Shown here in pieces: positions 22,983 through 30,903 of a stretch of DNA of 54,478 nt. The notes under the pieces are model-generated. The model did not search any database and was not told the origin of the DNA. It saw nothing but the letters and a program-made list of their open reading frames with translations. The DNA lies in assembly GCA_016234535.1 (NCBI GenBank), contig JACRBH010000179.1, positions 1 through 54,478 on the forward strand. Reading direction: 5' to 3'. Positions within the stretch are counted from its first letter, which is position 1, and each line of letters opens with the position of its first letter. The stretch comes from Chloroflexota bacterium (GTDB lineage Bacteria; Chloroflexota; Anaerolineae; Anaerolineales; Villigracilaceae). A program made the translations under genes and the position numbers.

Positions 22983-23342
22983 ATGACCAAATTAAACTGG
23001 ATCACGATCATGATTGCGGCGGGCATTGGCATCGCGTTCGGTCTTATTTATGGCTGGGTGATCAATCCCATTCAGTATACTGACATAACCCCCGATATTT
23101 TGCGTGAGGATTACCGCGCCGATTATGTGCTGATGGTTGCGGAGGCGCATCAGAGCGATCATGATGCTGAAACTGCCGCGCGTCGTCTGGCGATCCTTGG
23201 AAGCGATTCCCCGGCGCTGATTGTTGCATCCACCTTGGACTACGCCAACAACAACGATTTCACTCAAAACGAGATCATGCTGCTGCAAGGATTACTCACC
23301 GCCATGCAGACTTATCAACCGCAGGGGGCGACTGCTCCATGA
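22983..23342 (+). CDS. Small membrane-anchored protein, paralogue of the next gene
   Basis: A 119-residue protein: one N-terminal membrane helix (about residues 7-27, IMIAAGIGIAFGLIYGWVI) followed by a soluble, mostly helical domain. I do not recognise the family. The first 90 residues clearly match those of the following gene: both have W.I.P..Y.D..P.ILR.D.....Y, an Ala-rich helix and RL..LG...P, so they arose by tandem duplication. The ATG at 22983 is chosen because an upstream extension would run through the SRP RNA. It overlaps the next gene by four bases (ATGA). The topology suggests the soluble domain is outside the membrane. Confidence 0.75.
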   Translation: MTKLNWITIMIAAGIGIAFGLIYGWVINPIQYTDITPDILREDYRADYVLMVAEAHQSDHDAETAARRLAILGSDSPALIVASTLDYANNNDFTQNEIMLLQGLLTAMQTYQPQGATAP

Positions 23343-24244
23343 AAATAATCCACATCCTGCTCGCGCTTCTTATCGGACTTGGGCTTGGTCTGGCGTACTC
23401 ATGGAGAATCTCCCCTGTGACATACGTGGACGCGAATCCCGCCATCCTGCGCGCAGACTTCAAGGATAAATATCGGGTTGTCATCGCGGCATCCTATGCA
23501 TCCACTCATGACCTCGAACGAGCCCGTGTACGCCTTGAATTACTTGGCGATACAGATCCCACCGGCGAACTCAGCGCTCAAGCTCAACGCATGGTCGGCG
23601 CCGGTGAATCATTTGAAAATGTGCAGCCGCTTGCCCAGCTCGCCACTGACTTGCAGCAAGGTTTTGCCAGCCTTCCACCCACACCTGTGGCGTTTGTAAG
23701 CACACCTTTGGTGAATACACCAATCATCAATATGACCGAGGCTCCTGCCACCAATACCCCTACAGAAGAACCCCTGGCCACTGAAGCGCAATCCACTGTG
23801 GAAGCAATTACTCCAACGCCAACAAGCCCTTTTGCTCAAACCGCTCTTGCGCCTGTGGCAGCTTCGCCTTTTGCGCCTCGCCCGACATTCACACCCGTCC
23901 CGCCGCCCGGAGATCCCTTCACACTCGTCGGCCAGGAGACGGTCTGTGAGCCCGGTTCGAAGTCCGGTTTATTGCAATTCATTCTTATGGATGCGCGCCG
24001 CAAACAAATTGCGGGGATCGAGATCATCATCACGTCGCCTCAGGGTGAGGATCACTCCTTCACCGGATTCAAGCCCGAGCTTGGGAATGGATACGCAGAC
24101 TTCGTCATGAAGGCAGATACCGTTTACAGCGTCCGCGTTGTTACAGGCGGGGCGTCTGTTCCCGATATCTCGGCTCCAACCTGCAAGGACCCCAATGGAG
24201 CATCCTACCTTGGCGGTTTGATGCTTACATTCCAACAACCATGA
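23339..24244 (+). CDS. Membrane-anchored protein with Thr/Pro spacer and extracellular C-terminal domain
   Basis: A 301-residue protein. Residues 4-24 form a membrane helix and 25-105 the domain shared with the preceding gene. Residues 110-195 are a Thr/Pro/Ala-rich spacer (TPTEEPLATEAQ, FTPVPPPGDPF), typical of exported Chloroflexota proteins. A C-terminal beta-rich domain (about 196-301) starts QETVCEPGSKSGLLQF and contains MDARRKQIAGIEIIITSPQG, a pattern like Ig/transthyretin-type wall or cargo domains. Two Cys (near residues 201 and 283) may form a disulfide. Function unknown. It is translationally coupled to the upstream paralogue. Confidence 0.75.
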   Translation: MKIIHILLALLIGLGLGLAYSWRISPVTYVDANPAILRADFKDKYRVVIAASYASTHDLERARVRLELLGDTDPTGELSAQAQRMVGAGESFENVQPLAQLATDLQQGFASLPPTPVAFVSTPLVNTPIINMTEAPATNTPTEEPLATEAQSTVEAITPTPTSPFAQTALAPVAASPFAPRPTFTPVPPPGDPFTLVGQETVCEPGSKSGLLQFILMDARRKQIAGIEIIITSPQGEDHSFTGFKPELGNGYADFVMKADTVYSVRVVTGGASVPDISAPTCKDPNGASYLGGLMLTFQQP

Positions 24245-24303
24245 TGATGCAACCAAAGCCATTTTCATTCGTTATATTTGGCAGACAAAACAAGGAGTAA
24301 CGA

Positions 24304-24798
24304 ATGAACACAACATATCCAAATCAAAGACCCGGCTTATTCACAGCCATTGCAGCGATGACCCTTGCCAGCGGCGTCATCAATCTTTTCTGGGGATTTG
24401 TCGCATCGGCTTCAGCGCTTGGTACGATTGTTGGCATTGTCTGCCTTCCAATCACAATTCTGCCCACTATTCTGGGCGTCTTCGAGATCATCTACGCCGC
24501 AAAACTCCTAAGCACTCAACCCGGTCCCGTCAATCCAGCACAGTCGCTTGCCGTTTTTCAAATCAGTACGTTCTTATTGGGGAATGTTTTTTCCATGGTT
24601 GTTGGTATTCTCTCCCTTATCTTTTATAACGATGTGGCTGTAAAGGAATACTTTGCGCAAATTAACGGAACTGCCAGAACAGCCCCTGCGCCAGTGGAAC
24701 AACCCGAGGTACTTCCGGTTCCTGAAGAACCCGTGACACCTGAACCAGTGGAAGAACCAGCCAGGCCAAAACGAGTCCGCAAGATTGCTGGCAAGTAA
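24304..24798 (+). CDS. Small membrane protein with Pro/Glu-rich tail
   Basis: A 164-residue protein with three or four hydrophobic helices (about residues 12-35, 37-63, 75-105) and a soluble tail of about 45 residues rich in Pro, Glu and Val (VEQPEVLPVPEEPVTPEP) that ends in a basic stretch (RPKRVRKIAGK). I do not recognise a named family, though the helical part recalls small four-helix proteins of Chloroflexota and Actinobacteria with no assigned role. AAGGAG precedes the ATG. It is followed immediately by an intrinsic terminator and has its own gap upstream, so it is likely a single-gene unit or the tail of the paralogue pair. Confidence 0.75.
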   Translation: MNTTYPNQRPGLFTAIAAMTLASGVINLFWGFVASASALGTIVGIVCLPITILPTILGVFEIIYAAKLLSTQPGPVNPAQSLAVFQISTFLLGNVFSMVVGILSLIFYNDVAVKEYFAQINGTARTAPAPVEQPEVLPVPEEPVTPEPVEEPARPKRVRKIAGK

Positions 24799-24800
24799 TA

Positions 24801-24841
24801 AAAACTCAGCCGCCTGCTTCACGCAAGGCGGCTGAGTTTTT
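24801..24841 (+). terminator. Intrinsic terminator, possibly bidirectional
   Basis: AAAACTCAGCCGCCT, a 10-nt loop and the exact complement AGGCGGCTGAGTTTT plus T. It begins two bases after the stop of the gene at 24304-24798. Confidence 0.9.
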
Positions 24842-24860
24842 AAATCAGGATGTTTGTCCC

Positions 24861-24889
24861 TTGACTCTCAACCTCCTCAACCGTAGAAT
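24861..24889 (+). promoter_or_regulatory. Predicted promoter of the glycine-cleavage operon
   Basis: TTGACT (24861-24866), a 17-bp spacer and TAGAAT (24884-24889). The start would be near 24896, just before the first riboswitch aptamer. Confidence 0.7.
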
Positions 24890-24910
24890 TAAAAAATAAT
24901 TGAACGGGTT

Positions 24911-25218
24911 ACAGGGAAGAGACTTGGAATGCAGACTTCAGTCTGCAATTCCAAGCGCCGAAGGTGCAAATCTGGCAACAGGCGAAGCCAGACGAATCTC
25001 TCAGGCAAAAGGACCCTGCCCCGAATAAACTCTGGAAAGTCTCAATCCATCGAGACACCGACGGTGTAAAGTTATTTAGTCAATTAGTCTGCTGGTCGGC
25101 TGGTCTGCTAGTCATTGTGACTAAGAGACAAGCAGACTAACGACAAGATGACTAGCCGACTAATCTCTCAGGTTCCATTACAGAGGACGCGCGATTCTAT
25201 AATCGCACGTCCTCTTTT
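24911..25218 (+). ncRNA. Tandem glycine riboswitch with terminator expression platform
   Basis: Two glycine aptamers in series. Aptamer 1 (24911-25018) opens CAGGGAAGAGAC, has the core GCGCCGAAGGTGCAAATC and closes AATCTCTCAGGCAAAAGGAC then CCTG. Aptamer 2 (25030-25185) opens CTCTGGAAAG, has CACCGACGGTGTAAAG and closes AATCTCTCAGG ... CAGAG. Both carry enlarged peripheral stems: aptamer 1 contains the repeat-C hairpin GCAGACTTCAGTCTGC, and aptamer 2 a roughly 90-nt arm of degenerate AGTCTGCTGGTC-like units. The closing strand of aptamer 2 overlaps a terminator, so glycine should turn the downstream gcv operon on. Confidence 0.93.
25183..25218 (+). terminator. Riboswitch-controlled intrinsic terminator
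   Basis: GAGGACG-C-GCGATT (25183-25196), loop CTAT, then AATCGC-A-CGTCCTC (25201-25214) and TTTT. Its first bases GAG are also the 3' half of the aptamer-2 closing stem (CTCTG/CAGAG). The two structures exclude one another. Confidence 0.9.
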
Positions 25219-25254
25219 GATTCGCCAAAAAAACATAACAGGAGACATAAAACA

Positions 25255-25632
25255 ATGAACGTACCTACCAACCTCAAGTACACAAAATCAGATGAATGGT
25301 TCGACCCAGCCAGCGGTGCAATGGGCATCACAGACTTTGCCCAGAGCCAGCTCTCTGACATCGTCTTCGTTGAATTGCTCGTCGAAGAAGGAGATGAAGT
25401 GACCGCAGGCAAGGCAATCGCTTCCGTTGAATCAGTGAAAGCCTCCGCCGAAATTTACGCATCCGCCGCTGGGAAAGTCAGCGCCGTGAACAAGGGACTT
25501 TCAGACAAACCCGAAATCCTCAACTCCGATCCATTCGGTGAAGGCTGGATGATCAAGGTCGAAGGCGGAACCGCTGGTGATGTGATGGACGCCGCTGCGT
25601 ATGAAGCGGACTGCGCAGGAAGAGCGCATTAA
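25255..25632 (+). CDS. gcvH: Glycine cleavage system H protein
   Basis: A 125-residue lipoyl carrier that shuttles the aminomethyl group from P-protein to T-protein. The lipoylation site is the Lys in ASVESVKASAEIYAS (about residue 62). The start MNVPTNLKYTKSDEWFD and the segment GITDFAQSQLSDIVFVELL are standard GcvH. AGGAG precedes the ATG. It heads the operon gcvH-gcvPA-gcvPB under the glycine riboswitch. The T-protein gene (gcvT) is not in the window. The palindrome 25637-25663 separates it from gcvPA. Confidence 0.96.
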   Translation: MNVPTNLKYTKSDEWFDPASGAMGITDFAQSQLSDIVFVELLVEEGDEVTAGKAIASVESVKASAEIYASAAGKVSAVNKGLSDKPEILNSDPFGEGWMIKVEGGTAGDVMDAAAYEADCAGRAH

Positions 25633-25636
25633 TATC

Positions 25637-25663
25637 GTAGGGGCGGGGTTACCCCGCCCCTAC
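25637..25663. repeat. GC-rich palindrome between gcvH and gcvPA
   Basis: Thirteen-bp exact arms (GTAGGGGCGGGGT and complement) around one T, in the 47-base gap inside the operon. There is no T-run after it, so it is more likely an inserted palindrome or a differential-stability element than a terminator. It may lower gcvP expression relative to gcvH. Confidence 0.8.
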
Positions 25664-25679
25664 CGTATAAAGAGGCAAA

Positions 25680-27029
25680 ATGACCTATATCCCGATTTCC
25701 CCCAACGAACGGGATGCGATGCTCAAAACGGTCGGCGTCAAATCACTCGATGATCTCTTCGACGCCATTCCGCAAAAACATCGCTTTCCCGAACTTGACC
25801 TGCCCCCCGCGTTGACCGAAATGGAGGCCGCTTCACTCTTAAGTGAAATGGCGAACACAAACGAAAACGTGCGCGAGCACATGATCTCATTTCTTGGCGC
25901 GGGCGCATACAATCATTATGTTCCGTCTGTTGTAGATCACATGCTGCGGCGCGGCGAATTCTACACAGCTTATACGCCTTATCAACCTGAAATTTCACAA
26001 GGCACATTGCAGGCCATCTTTGAATATCAATCCTTGATGACCAACCTCACCGGCATGGAAGTTTCCAACGCCTCGCATTACGATGGCGCGACTGCCGCAG
26101 CCGAAGCGGTGAATCTTGCCTATGCCCAATTCCGCGGCAAGCGCAAGAAAGTTGTTTTGTCTCCCAGTCTGCATCCACAGTACCGCGAAGTTGTTCGTAC
26201 GTACTCACAAGGCATGGGATTGGAAGAGGTCGGGGACGATGTATCCATCGACCCCGAAGTCGGACCCGAAGCGATGATGTCGCTCGTCGATGAAAACACC
26301 ATGCTCGTCGTTGTCCAATATCCCGATTTCTTCGGACGCATCCACGATTACACAAAGCTCATCGAAGACGCGCACGCGAAAGGCTCGCTCGTTTGCATCG
26401 TTGCGAATCCAACCGCGCTGATCATGCTCAAGACTCCAGCCTCGATGGGCGCGGACATTGTCGTCGGCGAAGCGCAGCCATTCGGCATCCCGCTTTGGTA
26501 CGGCGGACCATATCTCGGATTCTTCACCACCAAAAAATCCTACGTTCACAAAATGGCTGGGCGTCTCATCGGTGAAACCGTTGATAATCGCGGACAACGC
26601 TCTTACGTGCTAACCCTCACTGCGCGCGAACAACACATCAAACGCGAACGCGCCACATCCAACATCTGCTCCAATCAAGGATTGCTCGCGCTCGCATCGG
26701 CTGTTTATATGTCGGTGCTTGGCAAGACTGGTTTGAGTCAAGTCGCGAATCTTTGCTATCAAAAAGCGCATTACGCCGCAGAAGAACTCAGCAAGATCGA
26801 TGGCTTTGGTTTGTGTTTCAGCGAGCCGTTCTTCCATGAATTTGTTTTGTGCTGCCCCAAGCCCGCCAGCGAAGTCAACGAATATTTGCTCGAGCACGGC
26901 ATCTTCGGCGGATACGATCTCGGCAAGGACTATCCCTCGCTTGAAAATCACATCCTCATGGCATTCACCGAAATGAACAGCAAGCAGGAAATTGACACCC
27001 TCGTGGAAGTTTTAAAGGAGATGGAATAA
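25680..27029 (+). CDS. gcvPA: Glycine dehydrogenase (decarboxylating) subunit 1
   Basis: A 449-residue alpha subunit of the two-subunit P-protein, which decarboxylates glycine using pyridoxal phosphate and loads the remaining aminomethyl group onto GcvH. Typical segments are FLGAGAYNHYVPSVVDHMLR near residue 70, YTPYQPEISQGTLQAIFEYQ, SHYDGATAAAEA, and GRLIGETVDNRGQRSYVLTL with TSNICSNQGLLA. The subunit lacks the PLP lysine, as expected. Length matches bacterial GcvPA (about 450). The stop overlaps the start of gcvPB by one base (TAATG), so the two are translationally coupled. The region 26.0-26.6 kb is also open antisense, which I regard as a coding shadow. Confidence 0.97.
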   Translation: MTYIPISPNERDAMLKTVGVKSLDDLFDAIPQKHRFPELDLPPALTEMEAASLLSEMANTNENVREHMISFLGAGAYNHYVPSVVDHMLRRGEFYTAYTPYQPEISQGTLQAIFEYQSLMTNLTGMEVSNASHYDGATAAAEAVNLAYAQFRGKRKKVVLSPSLHPQYREVVRTYSQGMGLEEVGDDVSIDPEVGPEAMMSLVDENTMLVVVQYPDFFGRIHDYTKLIEDAHAKGSLVCIVANPTALIMLKTPASMGADIVVGEAQPFGIPLWYGGPYLGFFTTKKSYVHKMAGRLIGETVDNRGQRSYVLTLTAREQHIKRERATSNICSNQGLLALASAVYMSVLGKTGLSQVANLCYQKAHYAAEELSKIDGFGLCFSEPFFHEFVLCCPKPASEVNEYLLEHGIFGGYDLGKDYPSLENHILMAFTEMNSKQEIDTLVEVLKEME

Positions 27030-28516
27030 TGGCTACCGTTGTTGAACCTACCATCTTTGAACTTTCCTCCCCCGGGCGACTCGGCGTGACCATGCCCGCA
27101 TCAGACGTGCCGACAACTGCTCTGCCTCCCAATCATTTGTTGCGCTCTGATCTTCCCCTGCCCGAGCTCGCCGAAGTGGACGTTGTGCGCCACTACATGA
27201 AGCTCAGCAAATTCAACTACAGCGTGGACGATGGCTTCTATCCTTTGGGTTCATGCACCATGAAATACAACCCAAAGATCAACGAAGATACCTGCCGCCT
27301 GCCGGGCTTCCTTTACACTCACCCATTACAGCCAATCGAAACCGTACAAGGCAATCTGGTTTTGATGTTTGAATTACAGGAATGGCTGAAAGAAATCAGC
27401 GGATTTGCTGGCATGACCCTGCAGCCCGCCGCTGGCGCGCACGGAGAATTTACCGGCGTGCTGATGATGGCCGCCTATCACAAATCACGCGGCGACAGCA
27501 AGCGCACCAAGATGCTCATCCCCGATGCCGCACATGGAACCAACCCCGCTTCGGCTGGCATGTTAGGCATGAGCGTTGTCACCATCCCATCCGATGAGCG
27601 CGGCAACGTTGACCTGAAAGCCCTTGAAGCCGCCTGTGACGATACTGTCGTCGGCATGATGTTGACCAATCCCAACACGCTCGGCATGTTCGATGAACAC
27701 ATTGAAGAAGTGATCGCCTTGGTTCATAAATGCGGCGGCTTGATGTATGGCGATGGCGCGAACTTAAACGCGCTGCTCGGCATTGTGCGCCCCGGCGATC
27801 TCGGCTTTGACGTAATGCACATTAACCTCCACAAAACTTTTGCCGTCCCGCACGGCGGCGGCGGACCTGGCTCCGGTCCCGTTGGCGTCAGTGAACGCCT
27901 GTTGGACTTCCTGCCCTCTCCATTGGTCGGCATCATCGAAGAAGCGGATGATGAAACTGCCCCGCTGTATGGTTTTGTCACACCCAAGCATTCCATCGGA
28001 CGCATGAAAGCCTTCCACGGCCATTTCGGCGGCGGACTTGTCCGTGCATACACTTATATCTCCATGCATGGCCCCGATGGCTTGAAGGATATTTCGCAGT
28101 ACGCAGTACTCAACGCCAACTATCTGCAAGCCCGCTTGCGAAGCACCTACAAGATTCCATACGACCGCATTTGTATGCATGAATTCGTGGCCGAAGGAAG
28201 TTTTGAAGGCAGTGACGTCCGCGCGCTGGATATCGCCAAACGCCTGATGGACTACAACTTCCACCCGCCTACCAACTACTTCCCGCTCATCGTCCACGAA
28301 GCGTTGATGATCGAACCGACCGAAACCGAAAACAAAGACACACTGGATCGTTTCGCCGATGCCCTGATCAAGATCGCGGAAGAAGCGAAGAAAAATCCTG
28401 AACTGCTCCACGATGCGCCGCACATCACGCCATTTGGCAGGATGGATGAAGTGAAGGCCGCGAGAGAACTGGTGTTGTGCTGTTGGCTGCCTGAGAACTA
28501 CGAAACTATAAAGTAA
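27029..28516 (+). CDS. gcvPB: Glycine dehydrogenase (decarboxylating) subunit 2
   Basis: A 495-residue beta subunit of P-protein carrying the cofactor. The PLP lysine is in DVMHINLHKTFAVPHGGGGP (near residue 270). YPLGSCTMKYNPKINE, LQPAAGAHGEFTG and PDAAHGTNPASAGM are strongly conserved family segments. It ends the riboswitch-controlled operon, and a strong hairpin follows. Single-chain P-proteins (about 950 residues) are found in proteobacteria and eukaryotes. The split form here is common in Chloroflexota, Firmicutes and Thermotogota. Confidence 0.97.
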   Translation: MATVVEPTIFELSSPGRLGVTMPASDVPTTALPPNHLLRSDLPLPELAEVDVVRHYMKLSKFNYSVDDGFYPLGSCTMKYNPKINEDTCRLPGFLYTHPLQPIETVQGNLVLMFELQEWLKEISGFAGMTLQPAAGAHGEFTGVLMMAAYHKSRGDSKRTKMLIPDAAHGTNPASAGMLGMSVVTIPSDERGNVDLKALEAACDDTVVGMMLTNPNTLGMFDEHIEEVIALVHKCGGLMYGDGANLNALLGIVRPGDLGFDVMHINLHKTFAVPHGGGGPGSGPVGVSERLLDFLPSPLVGIIEEADDETAPLYGFVTPKHSIGRMKAFHGHFGGGLVRAYTYISMHGPDGLKDISQYAVLNANYLQARLRSTYKIPYDRICMHEFVAEGSFEGSDVRALDIAKRLMDYNFHPPTNYFPLIVHEALMIEPTETENKDTLDRFADALIKIAEEAKKNPELLHDAPHITPFGRMDEVKAARELVLCCWLPENYETIK

Positions 28517-28530
28517 AATATCAAGTAGAA

Positions 28531-28571
28531 AAACGCAGGTCACAGTTTATTTATAACTGTGACCTGCGTTT
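28531..28571 (+). terminator. Terminator of the gcv operon
   Basis: Exact 17-bp arms (AAACGCAGGTCACAGTT and complement) around a 7-nt loop, ending GCGTTT. It lies 15 bases after the gcvPB stop. Confidence 0.82.
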
Positions 28572-28734
28572 CCCGCCACGATGAAATCCTTACATGTAAA
28601 TCATCCGGGCTTCAATGCCTAGTGTTGGTACTCTCGCATTGGGTACTGTAATCCTGATTCTTTAATGAGCTGATATATATGTGTCTTTATAAATTGAGAT
28701 TCCGAAGATTGGCGATTTTTTGAATCTCAATCAT

Positions 28735-29496
28735 TTAATCCATTGTCCAGGCTGCAATTTTAGTGAAATCACAGCGAGTTCCAAATCCCTCGGAGGTGCC
28801 CGACAAGACAGATGTTCCTATGTTAAAAGGTCCCCCGTAAACTGGAATTTGTGAGAACACCATCTTGTCATTAACATAGAAATTAAACGCATTCTTATTC
28901 ACGATCAGGGTCAACTTTACACCTTCTGGATTTTGGAACAGTGCGGAATCTATGTATTTCGAACCACCATCACCTCCATTAATTCGGTAATTTGTGTTCC
29001 CGTCCAGCGAAAAGAAAATTATATAGTCGGAAAACTGATCTTCAAAAACTAACCCGCAGGCCGATTTAAATACATTCTCTGTCGTCTGGTTAGCAATCTT
29101 AACATTCGCCTGAATAATGAAATTGGTAGCGTTCAGGTTATCGAAATTTTCCCGACTATAGTAACCTATTTTTGCGAAGGACTTGGAATAGTCATCCACT
29201 GGGTAATATTTACCATTCACAGAAGAAACAAAACTTTCATCTGAGTTATTTTTCACCCACGAGAAAAAATCTTCATATTGTTGAGTGGCTGCGAGATTTG
29301 GTGTGGCTGTTGGTATAGGGGTTTTGGTTGAGATTAACGTTGCTGTTGCAGTGGGAATCGGGGAAGGTGTCAGGGTAATTGCTGGAGTAAATGTCGGAGT
29401 TCCCTGAATTGGCTGTTGGATCGAACCACATGACTGCAAATTGACTCCCACTATAACGATCACGAACAAGGTCAGTATCATTTGATATTTTTGCAT
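28735..29496 (-). CDS. Lipoprotein with Thr/Pro spacer and lectin-like domain
   Basis: A 253-residue exported protein. The signal peptide ends in a lipobox-like LQSC (Cys at about residue 23). Residues 30-70 are a Thr/Pro/Ala spacer (TPTFTPAITLTPSPIPTATA). The C-terminal 180 residues look like a concanavalin/LamG-type beta sandwich, judged from YYSRENFDNLNATNFIIQAN, FKSACGLVFEDQ, YIIFFSLDGNTNYRI and LTLIVNKNAFNFYVNDKMVF. This is the repeating pattern of sugar-binding 'DUF1080-like' or LamG domains. Two Cys (CGLV and TRCDF) could form a disulfide. It is a single gene with no partner. Ligand unknown. Confidence 0.75.
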   Translation of the reverse strand: MQKYQMILTLFVIVIVGVNLQSCGSIQQPIQGTPTFTPAITLTPSPIPTATATLISTKTPIPTATPNLAATQQYEDFFSWVKNNSDESFVSSVNGKYYPVDDYSKSFAKIGYYSRENFDNLNATNFIIQANVKIANQTTENVFKSACGLVFEDQFSDYIIFFSLDGNTNYRINGGDGGSKYIDSALFQNPEGVKLTLIVNKNAFNFYVNDKMVFSQIPVYGGPFNIGTSVLSGTSEGFGTRCDFTKIAAWTMD

Positions 29497-29528
29497 GATT
29501 GTCTCCTCTTCAGATGAAAGACACTAAC

Positions 29529-29610
29529 TCACCTTACGCGGTAACGCGAGATTTATCTCGCAAAATGGGCGACATAAATGTCGCGCTACAGGCTGGACTG
29601 CGTAAGGTGA
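29529..29610. repeat. Dispersed repeat family B, copy 1
   Basis: About 82 bp with inverted ends CTCACCTTACGC / GCGTAAGGTGA, an inner hairpin ACGCGAGATTTATCTCGC and a second inner pair GCGACATAAATGTCGC. Other copies lie at 42101-42190, 42661-42745 and (partial) 54193-54245. A 16-bp end fragment (GCGTAAGGTGAGTTAA) also sits at about 29736-29751. Confidence 0.88.
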
Positions 29611-30200
29611 CACACTAATTAATATTTAGAAACATGGTACAACTTTTAATATAACAATTCAAGCCTTTTACAATCTATTTTTTTTCTAGGCTCGAGCCGC
29701 CGTCCCCGGCGAAGGGTGCAAACTTATAGCAAAACTGCGTAAGGTGAGTTAATTTCAGTAAATCACAGATTGAGCGGATTGCAGACTTTAGTCTGCAATT
29801 TTACAGAGGCAAAGCGGACTGAAGTCCGCGCTCCGGAGCAAATTCGTGATTTACTGAATTTGCTTATTTGCTTTTTGCGTTACGGGGTTATAATACGCAA
29901 AAATATTTTTACAGGCTTCAATTACCTGCTTATTGTTTGAATGCGCGATCTTTCATTAACAGTTGACATGTTCTGTTTTACCTCGCTGTGTGGGTTATCT
30001 AAAGAGGAGAAATCACTTAATTAGAAATTTGCTTTCCAATGTTGGATATAAACTGATCTTCTCGCTGATGATTCTTTCATTGGCTCTGTTGACCAATAGG
30101 TAGAGAAAATTACTCCATATTTGTTTGATACGGGGGAAACTCTGAATAGGTTCACCCCCGAAAACCAACCCTTTTTTTAGTTGCTAAGGAGGCAACCATC
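29611..30200. other. Gene-free stretch with repeats and a possible gene remnant
   Basis: Apart from the end fragment of repeat B and the full repeat C (29754-29858), a short plus-strand frame (about 30005-30103) reads NHLIRNLLSNVGYKLIFSLM then ILSLALLTNR and stop. It has GAGGAG before it and no usual start codon. It looks like the first membrane helix of a sensor protein, so it may be a decayed gene. The rest up to the HU-like gene shows nothing recognisable except its ribosome site. Confidence 0.35.
29754..29858. repeat. Dispersed repeat family C, copy 2
   Basis: A 105-bp element nearly identical to 21660-21764, with ends TTCAGTAAATCA / TGATTTACTGAA and inner hairpins GCAGACTTTAGTCTGC and GCGGACTGAAGTCCGC. 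It follows directly on a fragment of repeat B, so the families have inserted close together. Confidence 0.88.
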
Positions 30201-30581
30201 ATGGCAGTAAAATTCAATGTTGTACAGCGTGGCAACCCGGCGAAGCCGTTGGAGCCCAAGAAATTCTACCCCTCCATCACGTCCAGCGGACGCAAGACCA
30301 TGCGCCAATTGGCGGCGCAAATTTCACAGATTTCCACTGTTTCCAGCGTGGATACAATGGCGGTTCTGGAAGCCCTGCTGACCCTCATTCCGCAGGAACT
30401 AATGGCGGGCAACATCGTGGAATTGGGTGATTTTGGCAATTTCTGGCTGAAAGCCAATTCCGAAGGCGCAAACGATACCAATTCGGTCCGTTCCGGGCAG
30501 ATCACCACCCTCCTGCCGCGCTTCAACGCGGGCAAGGAATTCAAGAGAGTATTGGCAAGCGTCGATTTTGAGAAGGTATAG
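30201..30581 (+). CDS. HU-family (HU-HIG type) DNA-binding protein
   Basis: A 126-residue protein of the HU-related group common in Bacteroidota and found in Chloroflexota. It starts MAVKFNVVQRGNPAKPLEPK with the long N-terminal strand of that group. It then shows the HU core: a helical dimerisation part (RKTMRQLAAQISQISTVSSV, DTMAVLEALLTLIPQELMAG) and NIVELGDFGNFWLKANSEG, matching HU's 'V.l.GFG.F' beta arm start. Predicted role is nucleoid-associated architectural DNA binding. A perfect AAGGAGG lies eight bases before the ATG, suggesting high expression. A hairpin and a tandem-repeat array follow it, just before the restriction-modification gene. Confidence 0.88.
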   Translation: MAVKFNVVQRGNPAKPLEPKKFYPSITSSGRKTMRQLAAQISQISTVSSVDTMAVLEALLTLIPQELMAGNIVELGDFGNFWLKANSEGANDTNSVRSGQITTLLPRFNAGKEFKRVLASVDFEKV

Positions 30582-30591
30582 CTTGGAAATA

Positions 30592-30619
30592 AGACCTGAC
30601 AGGCCAACCTGTCAGGTCT
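30592..30619 (+). terminator. Hairpin after the HU-like gene (palindrome D, copy 1)
   Basis: AGACCTGACAGG, loop CCAA and CCTGTCAGGTCT. It begins 10 bases after the stop and probably ends transcription. The same arms occur, further apart, at 39904-39983, so it is also a dispersed palindrome. Confidence 0.75.
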
Positions 30620-30628
30620 GCTTTTAAT

Positions 30629-30716
30629 CCTTCCCTGAGAGGATTCGAATCCTTCCTTGAGAGGTTTTAAATCCTCCCCTGAGAGGTTTGGAAACCTTCC
30701 GTGGAAGGTTTTTTGG
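30629..30716. repeat. Tandem array of four 22-bp units
   Basis: Four head-to-tail units (30629, 30651, 30673 and 30695), each beginning CCTYCC and carrying GAGAGG (GTGGAAGG in the last). Each unit can fold on itself or with its neighbour, and the last gives AAACCTTCC / GGAAGGTTT plus T-run. It lies between the HU-like gene and the Type ISP gene. Confidence 0.82.
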
Positions 30717-30903
30717 CGAAAAAATACTCGCCGCTAGAATGAGGGGGGCATCCTAACGACGAGCAGACACATTCTAATCGAATATTGCTTTTCTTGCCAA
30801 AAGGAATTTTACTCATTGATAGTGGGGATTTTTTTTACTACGCTTGGGAATGCGTCGGGTATACTTGCGCTATTGTTGAATAGCAAAATCATAGAGGCAA
30901 TAA

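Noticed and set aside
30629..30716. CRISPR array or tRNA fragment (the stretch contains GGATTCGAATCC)
   Set aside because: Units are contiguous 22-mers without spacers, so it is not CRISPR. The T-loop-like string is part of the tandem unit and no cloverleaf can be drawn around it.
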